Counted from the stretch's first letter, positions 31,916-42,758 are shown. The stretch: DNA of 64,000 nucleotides from Cladosporium sp. IMV 00045 (GCA_001931905.2 MSJI02000075.1:1-64000), one strand, 5' to 3'. Numbers and translations: made by a program. Notes: generated by a model not told the origin, from the sequence alone.

Positions 31916-33253
31916 TCAATCCTTCCGGGGTTTGCGCCGCCCGCTCCTGCGCTTGACAGGCGCTTGCTCAGCGGGTTCGTTGCTCGCATCAGCCTCACCT
32001 TGCGAGGAGTCGCTCTTACATCGTACCTTCGTACTTTCTCCTGCGTCTTTGACGTCGTCGTTGTCAGCTCCCTCCGCCTCATCCTGGCCACTTCCTGCAT
32101 CGTCCCGCTCCGCCTCGGAATCTGACCCAGATTCCCGACGTCCCTCGCTCAGACCATCAAGAGCGCCGCGGGCAGCTTTCTGCGCTCGCTCTTCGATGCG
32201 GTGCTTGTCCGCTTCGTCTTGGAGGTCATCGAGGACGGATGCTGTGTCTTTGCAGTTCGTGCCTGATGCGAAGTCCATGATGCCCCAGTGGCCGAAGTTG
32301 CATGTTGAAGTGCTGTTGTTGGCTGCCGTTATGAAGTGCGCGTCAGTCCGACGTGCCATGCCAGCGAGTACGATGCTGGACGGAAGCACCGCGTAGCCGG
32401 AGTAGATGAAGAGCGTTTCGAGGCTGGTGAGAGCCACGAAGAGATGCCAGGTCAGCACGTGGAAGCGGAAGAGATAGGCGGGAAGGAAGTCTGGGAGGAA
32501 GTTGGCGAGCAGGTAGCAGATTGGATGATCATAGGCTGCGGCGAGACTGAACGGCAGCTGGACGCTGTGCTGCCATTGCAGGTGCCAGGTTTGCAGCCGG
32601 CTCTGGTAGGTGTGGAGAAGAAATCTGTGGATATAGTAATGCAGCAAGCCGCGTACAATCAGGCCCTTCAAGACTTCTCTCGCCAGGTTCCATGGAAGAG
32701 GGACCGTCGCTGTGACTTTGAGTATACTGCGCAGATGGAATGTCTCGGTGAACAAGACTTCCAAGCCTGCTTGCAATGCCACTGATAGAAAGACGTTCAG
32801 TATTGCAACGCCCGCAAGTCTGAGCAACCTATCATTGCTGAGCCTGGAGGGCAAGTTCTTCTCGCCATAGGCTTTGATGCCTTTGCTGAGGCTCGGTACC
32901 ACTAGATCGAATGCGAGAAATCCTAGCGCTGGCAAGAGAAAGAAGATCAGGCGGACGGCCAGCGTGCCGTAGATCTCGAGGCTCAGCGGGTCATGGGCGA
33001 AGACCAGCGAGCTCCATGAGAGGTAAAAGACCAACAGGCTCAAACTTGTTGATGTTCCTCCGAATATCGGCAGAGCCAGAAATGACAGTAGTGGCAGCGG
33101 TAGTGCGGCAAACCTCGTCGCTTTTGATATCACGAGCGCGTATAATTCCGAAAAGCTGTGTGGCAATACAATTGTTCTTCCTTGGAGGTAACCATAACTC
33201 CAGAGGACCTTGTCGCGCAGTACCTGCTGCCAAGCAGAGAGTATCGATGTCAT
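31916..33253 (-). CDS. Fatty acid hydroxylase/sterol desaturase-like membrane protein with degenerate histidine boxes
   Basis: A single exon of 445 aa. Several membrane segments occupy residues 45-300. The first histidine box is intact (HYYIHRFLLH). The second is reduced (WHLQWQHSVQLPF, where HxxHH is usual). The third, normally rich in His, reads AHFITAANNSTSTCNFGHWG and has lost most iron ligands, although the following GIMDFASGT is typical of the family. The last 110 residues are acidic, then end in a basic patch (VKRRSGRRKPRKD). The family hydroxylates or desaturates lipids in the ER with a di-iron centre. Lost ligands make catalysis doubtful, so a structural or lipid-binding role is possible. 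Confidence 0.8.
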   Translation of the reverse strand: MTSILSAWQQVLRDKVLWSYGYLQGRTIVLPHSFSELYALVISKATRFAALPLPLLSFLALPIFGGTSTSLSLLVFYLSWSSLVFAHDPLSLEIYGTLAVRLIFFLLPALGFLAFDLVVPSLSKGIKAYGEKNLPSRLSNDRLLRLAGVAILNVFLSVALQAGLEVLFTETFHLRSILKVTATVPLPWNLAREVLKGLIVRGLLHYYIHRFLLHTYQSRLQTWHLQWQHSVQLPFSLAAAYDHPICYLLANFLPDFLPAYLFRFHVLTWHLFVALTSLETLFIYSGYAVLPSSIVLAGMARRTDAHFITAANNSTSTCNFGHWGIMDFASGTNCKDTASVLDDLQDEADKHRIEERAQKAARGALDGLSEGRRESGSDSEAERDDAGSGQDEAEGADNDDVKDAGESTKVRCKSDSSQGEADASNEPAEQAPVKRRSGRRKPRKD

Positions 33254-34758
33254 TGCGTCGAAGGAGTACTCCCAAGCGGATGCCGCACGTTCGCCGCGAT
33301 AGAGACGCGGAAATCGGCGAGGTCAGCTGCAGGTCGCCAGCGACCGCTTGGAAATGAGATTTTGTGATCACGTTGGACCAGAGAAAATGGTTCACGGATT
33401 ACTCAACTCACGAGGTATGATAGGTGATGCTCAAGTGGTGCTGGGGGACCTCAGGTGAGGTTGATGACGGAGTGACGGAGGAGGCTGGCGAGTTTCGGCC
33501 TTCATGGAGGTGTTGAAGATCCCGACAGCGTGGGCGGGCAGGAAGCCGATCGGATCGCACGCGCCATCTCTCTCAGTACACATGCAATGCACTACGCAGG
33601 CTGCTGAGAGGCTTTCTACCTCTTCACCATCAATCCGAACTATTGCGGCATTGAAGCGGATGCATGGGGCCGCTCAGGATCATACGAGATGCTACCCTCA
33701 CCGCTGTACATTCTCTTGTCCGCCTTCACCCACAACCGAGAGCATGTCAAAACGACCAAGCCACCACCAACCCACGTGTGCATCGCTTAGCAGCCCTTCT
33801 TCGTGTGCGACATGACCACCGTCTCTCCCAAATAGGGATACCCTCCTTGGTCGGCACGTCGCCAACAAGGTCATTCACCACCAGCCGCCTAGAAATAGTT
33901 CTTGACAGTACTCGGCCCGGAGTCCGGCATCACCACCATCTGATATGCGCCTGCACTCATCACGAGTATCTGCTTGATGCAAGGCTGAAGGATCGCATTG
34001 CGGCGCCTGTATGGCAATATCGCAAACGGCGATTGCAGGTGACAATTCAAGGAGGCCGCATGGCCATGCATCGCCTTCGGGTGTTGGTTAAGTCAGCAAT
34101 TAACAAATCAGCCGAGCCCGGAGTCTCGATGTAGCTAAGTCAGCTCGCCTGTTGCCCTGCTGCCATTGGGACATGCAGCTAGGAGCCTTTACATGCACCC
34201 TTGGCCTGGCGTTTCCTCCCGCCTTGGCCACGGTTTACATCATCTCTCCCCTTCTCCATCCGCCACACACCACGCTAAGGTCCGAGGCTCAGTTGGAAAT
34301 CATCGTTAACTGACCGCGTGCAGCAAATAGTCTTCCCATTCACCACCGCTACATCGTGCTGCCTTTTCCCTTTTCGTCCATCCAGATAACGAGGTGTGAT
34401 GCTGATGACTCAGATCCTGGCTATGGCTGCCTCTAGTATCTACCAGACCGTTCGAATCGACGATGACAATTCCATACCACGCTATGCTGTAATCACGGAA
34501 AGGACATGCGGTCCATCCGTCCAACCATCGTGAAGGCAATATCAGTCGGCCACAAGGCATTGTTACTATACTTGTATACAGTACCGACTTGTTCTGGAAG
34601 GCAAGTGATGAAACATATATAAGAGCAAGGTTTTTAATAATCATCTTCGCCACCGAAACACTAAACCATACCCTTGCACCGGCATCGCAAAACCAGCTTG
34701 CATCTTTAGGAGAAGCACACTACCCATACACACAGTACTGTACGAAGACCACGCAAAC
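33254..34758. other. Divergent promoter region
   Basis: This 1.5-kb spacer lies between the hydroxylase-like gene and the bZIP gene. No gene is recognised. A TATA box (34616-34623) and an A/C-rich leader precede the bZIP start; long upstream regions are common for fungal stress regulators. Confidence 0.4.
34616..34623 (+). promoter_or_regulatory. TATA box of the bZIP gene
   Basis: TATATAAG lies 143 bp upstream of the ATG at 34759, leaving room for a leader of about 110 nt. Confidence 0.45.
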
Positions 34759-35757
34759 ATGCCCCCTAGGCAAGACCAGGCCAAGTCGCCGGTTGCACCA
34801 CGGCCGGCTCAAGGGGATAGTGGATTCCGTATCACGACAACTAACGAGAACTGGCGTGGCAAGAACGACCCTGCCGAGCGCCGACGCATACAAAATCGTC
34901 TGAATCAGAGGGCCTTTCGCGAGAGACAGCGTACTGGTGAAGCGACCAAGCAGTGCAGCCCAAGAGGCGACTCGACAGGATCGAAGTCTCCTGAGGACAA
35001 GCCTATCTCTGACGGCGAAGACGACGACGAGAAGGACAGAGACGACGAAGACGATGAGGAGAGTGACAGTGAAGAGGACGACGAGTCTGATGAAGAAGGC
35101 GACGACGACCAAGATGATGACGAAGACGTCGCGGAGCAAAGCAACCCCGGCTCGCCACCTCCATCAGCAACTCAACCTCACTTCACCAACCATGTCTCAC
35201 GAGCTGCTTGCTCGCCTTCGACTCCGTCCACAGACAATCCTTGGGACGAGCTCGCGCAACTGATCAACCGCAACTTCATGCAGGCAGTCACCGCCAACGC
35301 TCAACGCCTAGGTCTCAACATCGTCTCTCTCCGGGCTGGCACCGCAGCCTCCACGCCTCGTCCTCGAAATGCAGCTAACTTGCCCGCAAGCCTCAAACCC
35401 ATAGAAGTCCAGCACCAACTGCCACACGACCCCATCATCGACACGATCCCTCACCCACGCTTGCGCTTCAACATCCTCCGCGCGATCGCCACAGGCAATC
35501 TTGACGCCTCCCGCTTCTCCACTTGTCTGCGTCGCTCAGGAGCCGTGGTCAACGTTCAAGGCGAGCCGCGCCGCAGCGGTCTGGTTGTGTGGAATCATCC
35601 CGATCAGCTCGCGAGTTGGGAACTCAGCGAGGCTTTTGTCTTGCTTTGGGGCTTCTTGCTCGAAGGGTGTGACGATTTTGTCTCTGCGACGAACGTCTGG
35701 CGGACTCGGAGGGGTGAAAGGAGTCTTGTTGTCTCGCCTAAAGCTGGCGGGCGATGA
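34759..35757 (+). CDS. AP-1-like bZIP transcription factor with C-terminal helical domain
   Basis: A single exon of 332 aa. The basic region NDPAERRRIQNRLNQRAF (residues 36-53) has the fungal AP-1-type N-x3-Q-R-A-F core. It is followed by RERQR, but no heptad leucine zipper follows; instead there is an acidic tract from about residue 84 to 126. The C-terminal half (residues 165-320) fits the DUF3425-type domain that accompanies this bZIP class, including LRFNILRAIATGNLD and a WNHPDQLASWELSEAF motif. It should be a nuclear DNA-binding regulator, often of secondary metabolism or stress genes. The missing zipper means dimerisation would rely on other parts. Confidence 0.85.
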   Translation: MPPRQDQAKSPVAPRPAQGDSGFRITTTNENWRGKNDPAERRRIQNRLNQRAFRERQRTGEATKQCSPRGDSTGSKSPEDKPISDGEDDDEKDRDDEDDEESDSEEDDESDEEGDDDQDDDEDVAEQSNPGSPPPSATQPHFTNHVSRAACSPSTPSTDNPWDELAQLINRNFMQAVTANAQRLGLNIVSLRAGTAASTPRPRNAANLPASLKPIEVQHQLPHDPIIDTIPHPRLRFNILRAIATGNLDASRFSTCLRRSGAVVNVQGEPRRSGLVVWNHPDQLASWELSEAFVLLWGFLLEGCDDFVSATNVWRTRRGERSLVVSPKAGGR

Positions 35758-36580
35758 CAGGTGAGGATGTGATTGCTATTACCTTCTCTTCTGTTCTGTT
35801 CCCTTTTCTGTTCGTTCACACTTACTTCTACTCTTTGTAAGTGCTCTTTGGGTTTCTCCGCGTGCGACTGATCGCATCACCTTGGCTATAGAAGGGATTC
35901 CCGGTGTTTTTCTTCAATCGACACATTTCAAGACTGCATGATTTTTATATTCCTTTCGGTTTTTTCAGATCTTTGTTTGATTCTGGGACTTTTGGGATGT
36001 CGTTTTTCTTTTAGCTAGTTTTCGATACCACTTTGCTTGACTTGATCAGCGTTTCGCGTACAGTCGCTGCATACTGAATAGATCTTAACTCCGATCTTCA
36101 ATCAAATTCACAACTCCTTTTTTCTTTCATCGATAACTCCTACTCACTCCGCAAGACTTATGTCCACAAGGATTCATTGGCATGTAATAACGTGGGTAGG
36201 CAAGATAGTGAATTCACGGCCCCAACGCAGCCACTGTGGCAGCTAAACATGCTCCAGATTCAGTTTGACAGCCGTCGAATCAAGGCATGTGTTCTCGCTC
36301 CCGATCGGGGGGCGACGACCTTGAATCGTCAAAAAGAAAAATTCTCATAAGATGCTGATGTGAAGACTCGAACCACCAACACTTTTTTGTAGTAGTCACT
36401 GGCTTCCGACGACCGGCGTACCTTCCGCGCCAAGCTTCGCGAGCGAGCAACCTCCGCTCCAGCAACCTCATCGCATACCAGACCAGCTACGAGCCAGCGC
36501 CGCCAGCAGTCGCAAACCCGACAAACACACACCTCACCCTCTCACCTCTCCACTCACAACGAGGAGACTCGCCGCACGCC
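35758..36580. other. Intergenic region
   Basis: The T-rich 3' region of the bZIP gene (to about 36150) is followed by the promoter and C-rich leader of the complex I subunit gene. A TCGAGTC-like arm on the minus strand near 36370 recalls a tRNA T-arm, but no full tRNA folds there. Confidence 0.4.
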
Positions 36581-37030
36581 ATGTCTCTCCTCCGCACATC
36601 CCGCATCATCAGCTCCGCGCGCGGGCAGCTCCAGATCGTCCCCCGCATGACCGCGCCCTCAATACAGCAGCGTCAGATCTCCTCGACACCCGCACGCCGC
36701 GGCGGCGACGCGCACGGCGACCACTACGACCCGCCGACCGGCTGGCTTTGGGGCGTCAAGCCCGGCGAGAAGCCCGAGAAGGAGGGCTGGGAGAACATCT
36801 TCTACTACGGCTTCTTCGGCAGCATTGTCTTTGGCATTGTTGGCTACTGGTTCAAGCCGGACACTAGGTAGGTCGAGTTGAAGCACTTTGGGGCATTGGT
36901 TCGCCATAGCAGAGGAAGATGCAAGCGCTGACATATTTTCCCTTACAGCATTCAGACTTGGGCTCTTGAGGAGGCACGGAGGCGCCTGGAAGCCGAGGGC
37001 ATTCTGGAGGACCCCGAGAAGAAGCAATAG
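36581..37030 (+). CDS. Mitochondrial complex I ESSS subunit (NDUFB11 homologue)
   Basis: Exons 36581-36867 and 36949-37030 (81-nt intron) give 122 aa. The N-terminus is a basic mitochondrial presequence (MSLLRTSRIISSARGQ, then QRQISSTPARRGGD). A conserved PPTGWLWGVKPGEKPEKEGW segment precedes one membrane helix (FYYGFFGSIVFGIVGYWF) and a short charged tail (EEARRRLEAEG). This is an accessory subunit in the membrane arm of NADH:ubiquinone oxidoreductase. The length is typical for fungi. The ATG follows a long C-rich leader, as in other housekeeping genes here. Confidence 0.88.
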
Positions 37031-37635
37031 ATGGAGAACACAATGACAGGGCTACAATGGGGAGGATGAATAGAAATCTTGTGTGGAGATACAGGCCTAG
37101 GGAGGTTGTCAACCCGCTATCGACTGCTTTGTACATATTTACACATCGACAGTGATAGATGCGGCTGGGCCTCGAGAGTGGCGTTTCTGGCTTACCAATT
37201 TTACTTTTTGAACAATTCCATGGCTTCAATGGACACGGTAAGAGGCTTTGCTATTGGATTACAATACCCAGGTAAGATGTACCTCTGCGCTTTACCTAGC
37301 GACCTCGGCAGAGGGACACTCAATTTGAGCCGTCTACATGCCTCAAACCTCACTTTCGACATGCAGTGAATGCACCGTGGCAGTAAGTGTGTTTCTAGCT
37401 TCACTGGGAAGAGCCGTAGGCTGCCGTTGACCGAGCCTTCCTCCAGGTTAGTCCTTCAGGTCGCGATGTCTACGTTCACTTATGAAACTGTATTTATAAC
37501 TCGGCACTACATCAAAAATTTCCGAACAAAGCTGCGCACAACCAAAGATTACTACAAAAGGCTTCTCGGCAGCTTGTGCGCAACTCGCATTGCATCGCAC
37601 ATAATCTAACAAGCTAGTATCACTCGCCGACTAGC
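37031..37635. other. Intergenic region
   Basis: 3' flank of the complex I gene and promoter of the next gene. No gene was recognised. Confidence 0.4.
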
Positions 37636-38307
37636 ATGTGCTGCTTCGGATTCGCACACCACGGCTGCGGTCACGTGCACAAGTGGTTTATTCGCTGCTT
37701 TGAGGCAAAGCGGCTGAACACTTCCCAGTGCACTTTGAAGGCCTTTCCCAGCTGGGAATACCCCGAGCGGCACTCCTGTCCCGAGTGTCGAGCAGAGAGA
37801 AGTGCCGACACGGACGAAATTCTGCGCTCACAAGGCCGCAAGGTCATCAAGCTCGAGAAACCGCTCAAGATGGAAGACGCCTCCTCAACGCAGCCTTTTC
37901 CTATCGCACCTATTCGCCACGCCCCCACAACCTCACAGCCTCCGCCGCAACGCAACAATAGCATCGCTGGCAATCTCGCCCGCCTCCAAGTCGCCCCAAC
38001 TCCGCAGACTGCCACGCCCACTCAGGATCTTGGCAAGTTCACACCCGCCGCAGCAGATTTAGCAGCATGGATCCCACCATCTCGTCGATACCAACAGGCC
38101 GCCACAAACCACCTTCCAAGCTCTCCACCACTCGATCCCGCACCCGAATCTTCATCAACTCTTTCTTCGGACATATTTCCCTTCCAGTCGTCTCCGCCGC
38201 CGAACTCTGAGGCGCCCAATCCGTATCCGGTCTTCACCACGGAGCCGACCAAGGATGCAGAGTATGGTGATGCCGAGTTCGAAGCGCTGCTTCGAAGTCA
38301 ACTTTGA
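37636..38307 (+). CDS. Hypothetical protein with N-terminal Cys/His cluster, 223 aa
   Basis: A single exon. Residues 1-52 hold a dense Cys/His set (MCCFGFAHHGCGHVHKW, IRCFEA, SQCTLK, SCPECRAER), including a final CxxC, which suggests zinc binding. Residues 70-223 are Pro/Ser/Thr-rich and probably disordered, ending with an acidic helix-like EFEALLRSQL. I do not recognise the family. No signal peptide or membrane segment was seen. The conserved-looking cluster and clean frame argue for a real gene. Confidence 0.65.
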   Translation: MCCFGFAHHGCGHVHKWFIRCFEAKRLNTSQCTLKAFPSWEYPERHSCPECRAERSADTDEILRSQGRKVIKLEKPLKMEDASSTQPFPIAPIRHAPTTSQPPPQRNNSIAGNLARLQVAPTPQTATPTQDLGKFTPAAADLAAWIPPSRRYQQAATNHLPSSPPLDPAPESSSTLSSDIFPFQSSPPPNSEAPNPYPVFTTEPTKDAEYGDAEFEALLRSQL

Positions 38308-38775
38308 AGATCACGTTGCTACGATCATTGGACTTTCCAGCGCATTTGCACGCTCAGCAAGCAAGATACCGGAGAGGATTAGGACATTTGGTTTGCCTGG
38401 TTGTGCCATTCACGTTTTCGTTTCGAAAGCGGTCAAGCGTGGCTCAGATGAAGTTGGGCAGCGCTTTCGAGTGGAGGAAATACCTTCTGGTTACGGAGTA
38501 TGGTTTTGGAGCACGAGGTGACGCCGATCAAGGAGGTTGTATGCATCGTTGCGTGGTCGAAGACGTTGGTCATGCGTGGGAGTTTTCAATGAATGCAAGC
38601 AAACACCGCTGATAGCTTTGGCGTTGAATGAAAAGTTCATCGTTCCACCAAACATCAGTCCTCTACCCAGGTATCTATTGAGGTCGCGATCCCCCTTGCA
38701 GCGCTGTGTCTCAAAGTTTTGCATACACAAACAACAATGTCATACTCTTAGTCATCAATTAGCAATAATTGGTCA
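38308..38775. other. Intergenic region before tRNA copy 2
   Basis: No gene was recognised. The seven bases TTGGTCA directly before the tRNA are shared with copy 1. Confidence 0.4.
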
Positions 38776-38874
38776 GGGGATATGGTCTAGCGGTATGACA
38801 TCTTCTTAGCACTGTACAATCACCCCGTACGAGCTGAGTGGAGAAGGTTCCCGGTTCGACTCCGGGTTTCTCCA
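38776..38874 (+). tRNA. Intron-containing tRNA, probably Ala (AGC), copy 2
   Basis: All 99 bases match the minus-strand copy at 19116-19214, including the 27-nt intron. The shared TTGGTCA upstream and the hairpin downstream show that the duplicated unit is longer than the tRNA itself, while further flanks differ. Folding and anticodon assignment are as for copy 1. Confidence 0.75.
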
Positions 38875-38882
38875 TATCATAT

Positions 38883-38898
38883 CTCATCTTCGGATGAA
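38883..38898 (+). other. Hairpin downstream of the tRNA (copy 2)
   Basis: CTCATC-TTCG-GATGAA keeps five of the six stem pairs of the copy-1 hairpin plus the same UUCG loop, eight bases after the tRNA. It is followed by GATCTTTTG, also close to copy 1. The T-rich end is suitable for RNA polymerase III termination. Confidence 0.5.
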
Positions 38899-39057
38899 TT
38901 GATCTTTTGTTTTTGGTGTCTTTGGAGGGATGTGGGGTATCGAATATTGAGGCGGACAATCTTTTGCTATACGTGGTCGAAAGTAAACAAACGGGGTGAG
39001 ATCGGTAGGACAAATGATACTTCACGATCGCATACATCTCCTAGAACAACGCTTCTA

Positions 39058-39763
39058 TCAAGTAGTCTTCACAGGCTCTCTAACCATCCATCTTCTGGTC
39101 TCCGTCGATTTCACACCGTACGGTCTCAGATCCATCTCCACCTCCTTCACAACCTTGAAGCCATGCTTAAGATAAACCCCCAACCCACTCGGTGAAGACA
39201 TGAGAACGCATTTGAGACCACGTTCGTCAGCACGCTTCGTTCCCCATTCGATCAATTGAGATCCAGCACCTCTGCGACGATGGTCGGGGTGAGTGACGAG
39301 GATTTGCAAGTCTAGTGGCATGAAGTTAGCAGACGAAGCAATTCTAGTCGAAAAAAGCAAACATACTAGCATAAGCCTGATCAGGAAAGAACTCTCCCTG
39401 AAAAGCCTCCCACATCTCCATCCTCTTATTAGCAAAGGCCTTAGCCATATGAGCCTTCTCATCCAGCTCCCTCATAGATGACCCCCCAGCACTCGTCTTC
39501 CCCTTCTCAGTCTCCTTGGGCTGAAACCGCCAAAGCGCCCCCGCGACCATCTCACCCGCCTCATCGTCCAAGACTTGCAGGTACGTTTGCGTCGAGTCGG
39601 AGTGAAGGCCTGCCCGCACCCAGTCTTCGACCATTTGGATTCGAGGGCCGGGCAGGCCGATGCCCATCGCTTGGCCGTAGGGCCAGTCGGCCATGGCGGC
39701 GTCGTCGACGGCGGCGAAGGCTGGGACGTCTTCTTCTTGGAGGAGGGAGAGAGTTAGAGGCAT
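39058..39763 (-). CDS. GNAT-family N-acetyltransferase
   Basis: Exons 39367-39763 and 39058-39311 (55-nt intron) give 216 aa. The acetyl-CoA-binding motif A is clear in exon 2 (LVTHPDHRRRGAGSQLIEWG), followed by VLMSSPSGLGVYLKHGFKVV, the usual motif B with its GLxxYxxxGF ending. The first exon supplies the variable substrate side. Fungal members of this group are often of unknown substrate (polyamines, amino acids, xenobiotics). The splice TATGCT-A to AC is the only one that restores motif A in frame. No targeting signal. Confidence 0.87.
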
Positions 39764-40373
39764 TTTCGGTGGGTGGTGAGGGTGGGTCAGCTGAAGTGGT
39801 GATTTGGAGAGGCTGTTGATTTTGGTGATGGGACTTTCTTATATAGCCACGTTTATGGACAAAAAATGCAAAAGAGTCACGGGTGTGAAATACGACCGTA
39901 GCATTTGGTTTGTTGTATTTGGCAGGGCGCAAGGAACGCCGCTAAAGAGCGAAGCGATATCAGCTTGATGAGGCTGAGGATTCAACAACAACTGAATCGT
40001 AGGGCGTATCTCATGGCCAGACCGCCAGTATTCATACTTAGTTCGAAAATCTTGAAGTGATTGGTGGAAGCTCTCTGTAAAGATTCGTGATTGTACAATA
40101 TCAATAAGAAAAGTTCGGATTACAGACAGTATCGCTACTTCTAATCTTGATTGCAAGACTTTGCGACTGCAGAGCTGTCCATCAATGGGTACCATTATAT
40201 TGTAGGACGGAGCCACTCCAATTGCAAACTTGAAAATCACATACACGACATTTGCCCATCATCCAAAGAAGAATGAAACGAATCTCGAATTCTATCATAT
40301 ACATACATATCCGTTTTTTTTAGACCTATTCCATGAACTCCAATCTTCAAGTTCCACCAGAAACGTGATTAAA
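39764..40373. other. Intergenic region
   Basis: Upstream region of the acetyltransferase gene and 3' flank of the Erb1 gene. No gene was seen. Confidence 0.4.
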
Positions 40374-42758
40374 CTACGTCCAAAGCCTAACAGATCCATC
40401 AGCACCAGCGCTAACACACCAAGCCTCCCTAGGATGCCAGTCGAGGTCCAAAACACCCAACTCCTTGACAACCTTGTGGCCGCGAAGCACCTTCAGCGGC
40501 ACAACGGTAGCATTCTCCATACTGTCACCCACGACCTTGCCGTGGAAGACCTGCACGGAGCCGTCATCACTGGCGTCCGCGAACAGAGGCAGGGAAGGAT
40601 GGAATTTGGCGCTACGGATGGCTTTGTCGTGGTAGCGGAGGACCTTGTAGGGCGTGCTGCCGAGGTCCATGTCGTGCCACAACAGTCTCCTATCGTAGGA
40701 GGAGACGATGAGGTTGTTGCCCTGCGGGTGCAGGGAGATGGAGGAGATCCAGCGGGCGCCGGGCTGGAGTTCGCGCTCGAGTTTCTGCTGCTGCAGGTCG
40801 TAGACGCGGACGCGCTGGCGGGTGGCGACGAAGAAGAGTGGTTTGGAGGGGTGGAAAGTGGCGGTCTGGGCGAGACCGCGGAGGCGGCGGAAGGGGTGTT
40901 GCGAGAGGTGTTTGCTGAGCGTGTGGATTGCGACGGCGGTGGAGGTGGCGCTTGTGTTGGGGCAGACGGTGGCGAAGTAGTCACCGCGACGGTGCCAGAC
41001 GAAGGTCTTGGGCATGGAGCGGAGGGAGACTGTGAGGTAGACGCCTTGAGAGCCATGGGCAGGGATGGGACGGTGCCAGTTCGAGGGAGAAGCCTTGTCG
41101 GCGCCCGATGCGGTCTTGAGCTGTGGGTTTGCGTTGGGGTTGTTGAAGCCGGCGGTGATCAGTTCAATGGCTTGTGATTCGGCTTCAGGTGTAGTGATAG
41201 AGCCTGAAGGCACAATGAAGTGTACGCTGTCGCTGCAGCAAGCCGCGAGAACGGGCGGGTCGGCTGTTGGACGCCATGATACGACATTCACTGCATCCTC
41301 AGCGGAAAGCTTGACGCGTTGGAAGCAGTAGCCGGTCTTCAGTTCCCACAGACGGACGGTGCCATCGTCGCCACCTGAGGCAAGGTATTGTCCAGACGGA
41401 TCGATGGCAACAGTGCGGACTCTGCCATCGTGGCCCTTGAAAAGCGTAGCGACATGGTCAGGGAATGGGCGCAGCTCTGCAGGGTCCGGAAGTTTGGGAA
41501 GTAAGCTCTCAGGGTCAATGTTGAGCTTGCTCCTTCGTACTCTGGGTGCAAGGTAGAGGTCGAGGCAGCGCTCAAACTTCTCCTTGACGAATCTGGCATA
41601 TCCGGGTACTCTGCGCAGCGCAGAGTGATCTTGAGGCAAGTAGTCGCGGGTGCGATCCTCATCATCCGCATTCTCCCACGCTTCTCTCTCAGCCTTGTCG
41701 GGAAGGTACTCTGCGGGCGGGTGGTAACTCTCCTCGTAGCCAGGCGGAGGAAGTTTGGGTGCCGGAACGTTCATAATGTGATCAGGACGAGGTGCCTCGT
41801 CCGCCCAGACATCGTATGTTGCAAAGTCTTCTTGCTCATCCTGCTCTTTCTCCTCCTCAGTCGGGGCACGGTATGGCTGAATGCGACCCTCCTTGATCGC
41901 CTTGACCATCTTCATCACGCGCTTGTGTTCGTGCATGGAGGGAACGAAACGTCTCTTGGGCTCGGGCGCGGCAGACAACGGCATGATTTCCTGGTTGTGC
42001 TTGCCGGTGAACCACTCGACCATGTCGGGGTATGGGTCGTAGCCCTCGCCAGGCTGCTCATTGCGAGCCAATGTCTTGAGCACTTCGAGCTCTTCACGGC
42101 TGAGGTTGAGCGGTTTGCCAGTAGCCGGATCGGTCAGACCAGTCCAGCCTTCGGGCAAGTCGATGCTCTCCAGCAACGAGTCGAGCGCCTCACCCTTCGC
42201 AGGTCGAGCAATGCGCTTGCCGTTAATATCGTAACCAATGTGAGGGTATGCGTCGTAGTAAGAAAGCGGGATGTTGCCGATCGTGTTGGTGGTCTCGGGC
42301 GCATCGGAGTCGTCAGAATCGTAGTTGGGCTCGATTTCCTTGTAGACATAGCGCTCGTTGCCGTTGGCGTCCGTCTCAATTGTGTAATTAGGTTTGTCAG
42401 CATCATCCACAAGAGGCTTGACGGGTGTTCCGGAAGTGATTGATGCGATGTCCTTAGCAGTATCGGTCCCTGTGAGCTTTGTATCCTTCGTCTTCATGTC
42501 ACGGAGTTGTTGCCTGACATCCTCTTCCTCGCCGTCGGAAGAAGGAATTTCGTCGCTATCAAGTTCCTCCTCATCATCCTCGTCCTCGTCGAATTCTTCC
42601 TCCTCGCTCTCATCCTCGCTGGCATTCTCGTCGGAGCTGCTTCCATCGTCGATTGCGCCGTCCAAGAGTCCGTTACCCAGAGCGTCGTCCTCCTCTTGTG
42701 GCTTTGGTCTGGGAACCTCGACGACCTTGCGCTTCTGTCCAGCACGTTGGGGCGCCAT
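40374..42758 (-). CDS. ERB1: Ribosome biogenesis protein Erb1 (BOP1 homologue)
   Basis: A single exon of 794 aa. The ATG at 42758 ([18 protein letters not shown]) is preferred over a non-ATG extension to 42815. Residues 25-110 are acidic. The BOP1 N-terminal domain covers about residues 140-400 ([20 protein letters not shown], then the [14 protein letters not shown] motif). WD40 repeats follow from about 435 ([20 protein letters not shown], then [13 protein letters not shown]) to the end ([12 protein letters not shown]). Erb1 forms a complex with Ytm1 and Nop7 and is needed for 27S pre-rRNA processing and 60S assembly in the nucleolus. An antisense open frame of 315 codons is a by-product of GC-rich coding. 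Confidence 0.95.
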   Translation of the reverse strand: MAPQRAGQKRKVVEVPRPKPQEEDDALGNGLLDGAIDDGSSSDENASEDESEEEEFDEDEDDEEELDSDEIPSSDGEEEDVRQQLRDMKTKDTKLTGTDTAKDIASITSGTPVKPLVDDADKPNYTIETDANGNERYVYKEIEPNYDSDDSDAPETTNTIGNIPLSYYDAYPHIGYDINGKRIARPAKGEALDSLLESIDLPEGWTGLTDPATGKPLNLSREELEVLKTLARNEQPGEGYDPYPDMVEWFTGKHNQEIMPLSAAPEPKRRFVPSMHEHKRVMKMVKAIKEGRIQPYRAPTEEEKEQDEQEDFATYDVWADEAPRPDHIMNVPAPKLPPPGYEESYHPPAEYLPDKAEREAWENADDEDRTRDYLPQDHSALRRVPGYARFVKEKFERCLDLYLAPRVRRSKLNIDPESLLPKLPDPAELRPFPDHVATLFKGHDGRVRTVAIDPSGQYLASGGDDGTVRLWELKTGYCFQRVKLSAEDAVNVVSWRPTADPPVLAACCSDSVHFIVPSGSITTPEAESQAIELITAGFNNPNANPQLKTASGADKASPSNWHRPIPAHGSQGVYLTVSLRSMPKTFVWHRRGDYFATVCPNTSATSTAVAIHTLSKHLSQHPFRRLRGLAQTATFHPSKPLFFVATRQRVRVYDLQQQKLERELQPGARWISSISLHPQGNNLIVSSYDRRLLWHDMDLGSTPYKVLRYHDKAIRSAKFHPSLPLFADASDDGSVQVFHGKVVGDSMENATVVPLKVLRGHKVVKELGVLDLDWHPREAWCVSAGADGSVRLWT

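Noticed and set aside
36340..36400. tRNA-like T-arm (TTCGAGTC on the minus strand)
   Set aside because: The flanking bases do not pair as a T-stem and no D-arm or anticodon arm folds in place.
40230..41177. 315-codon open frame on the plus strand
   Set aside because: It is almost wholly antisense to the WD40 part of Erb1, Gly/Val-rich in the way of reversed GC-rich codons, with no domain.
41625..42443. 272-codon open frame on the plus strand
   Set aside because: Antisense to Erb1; no recognisable domain and no independent promoter.
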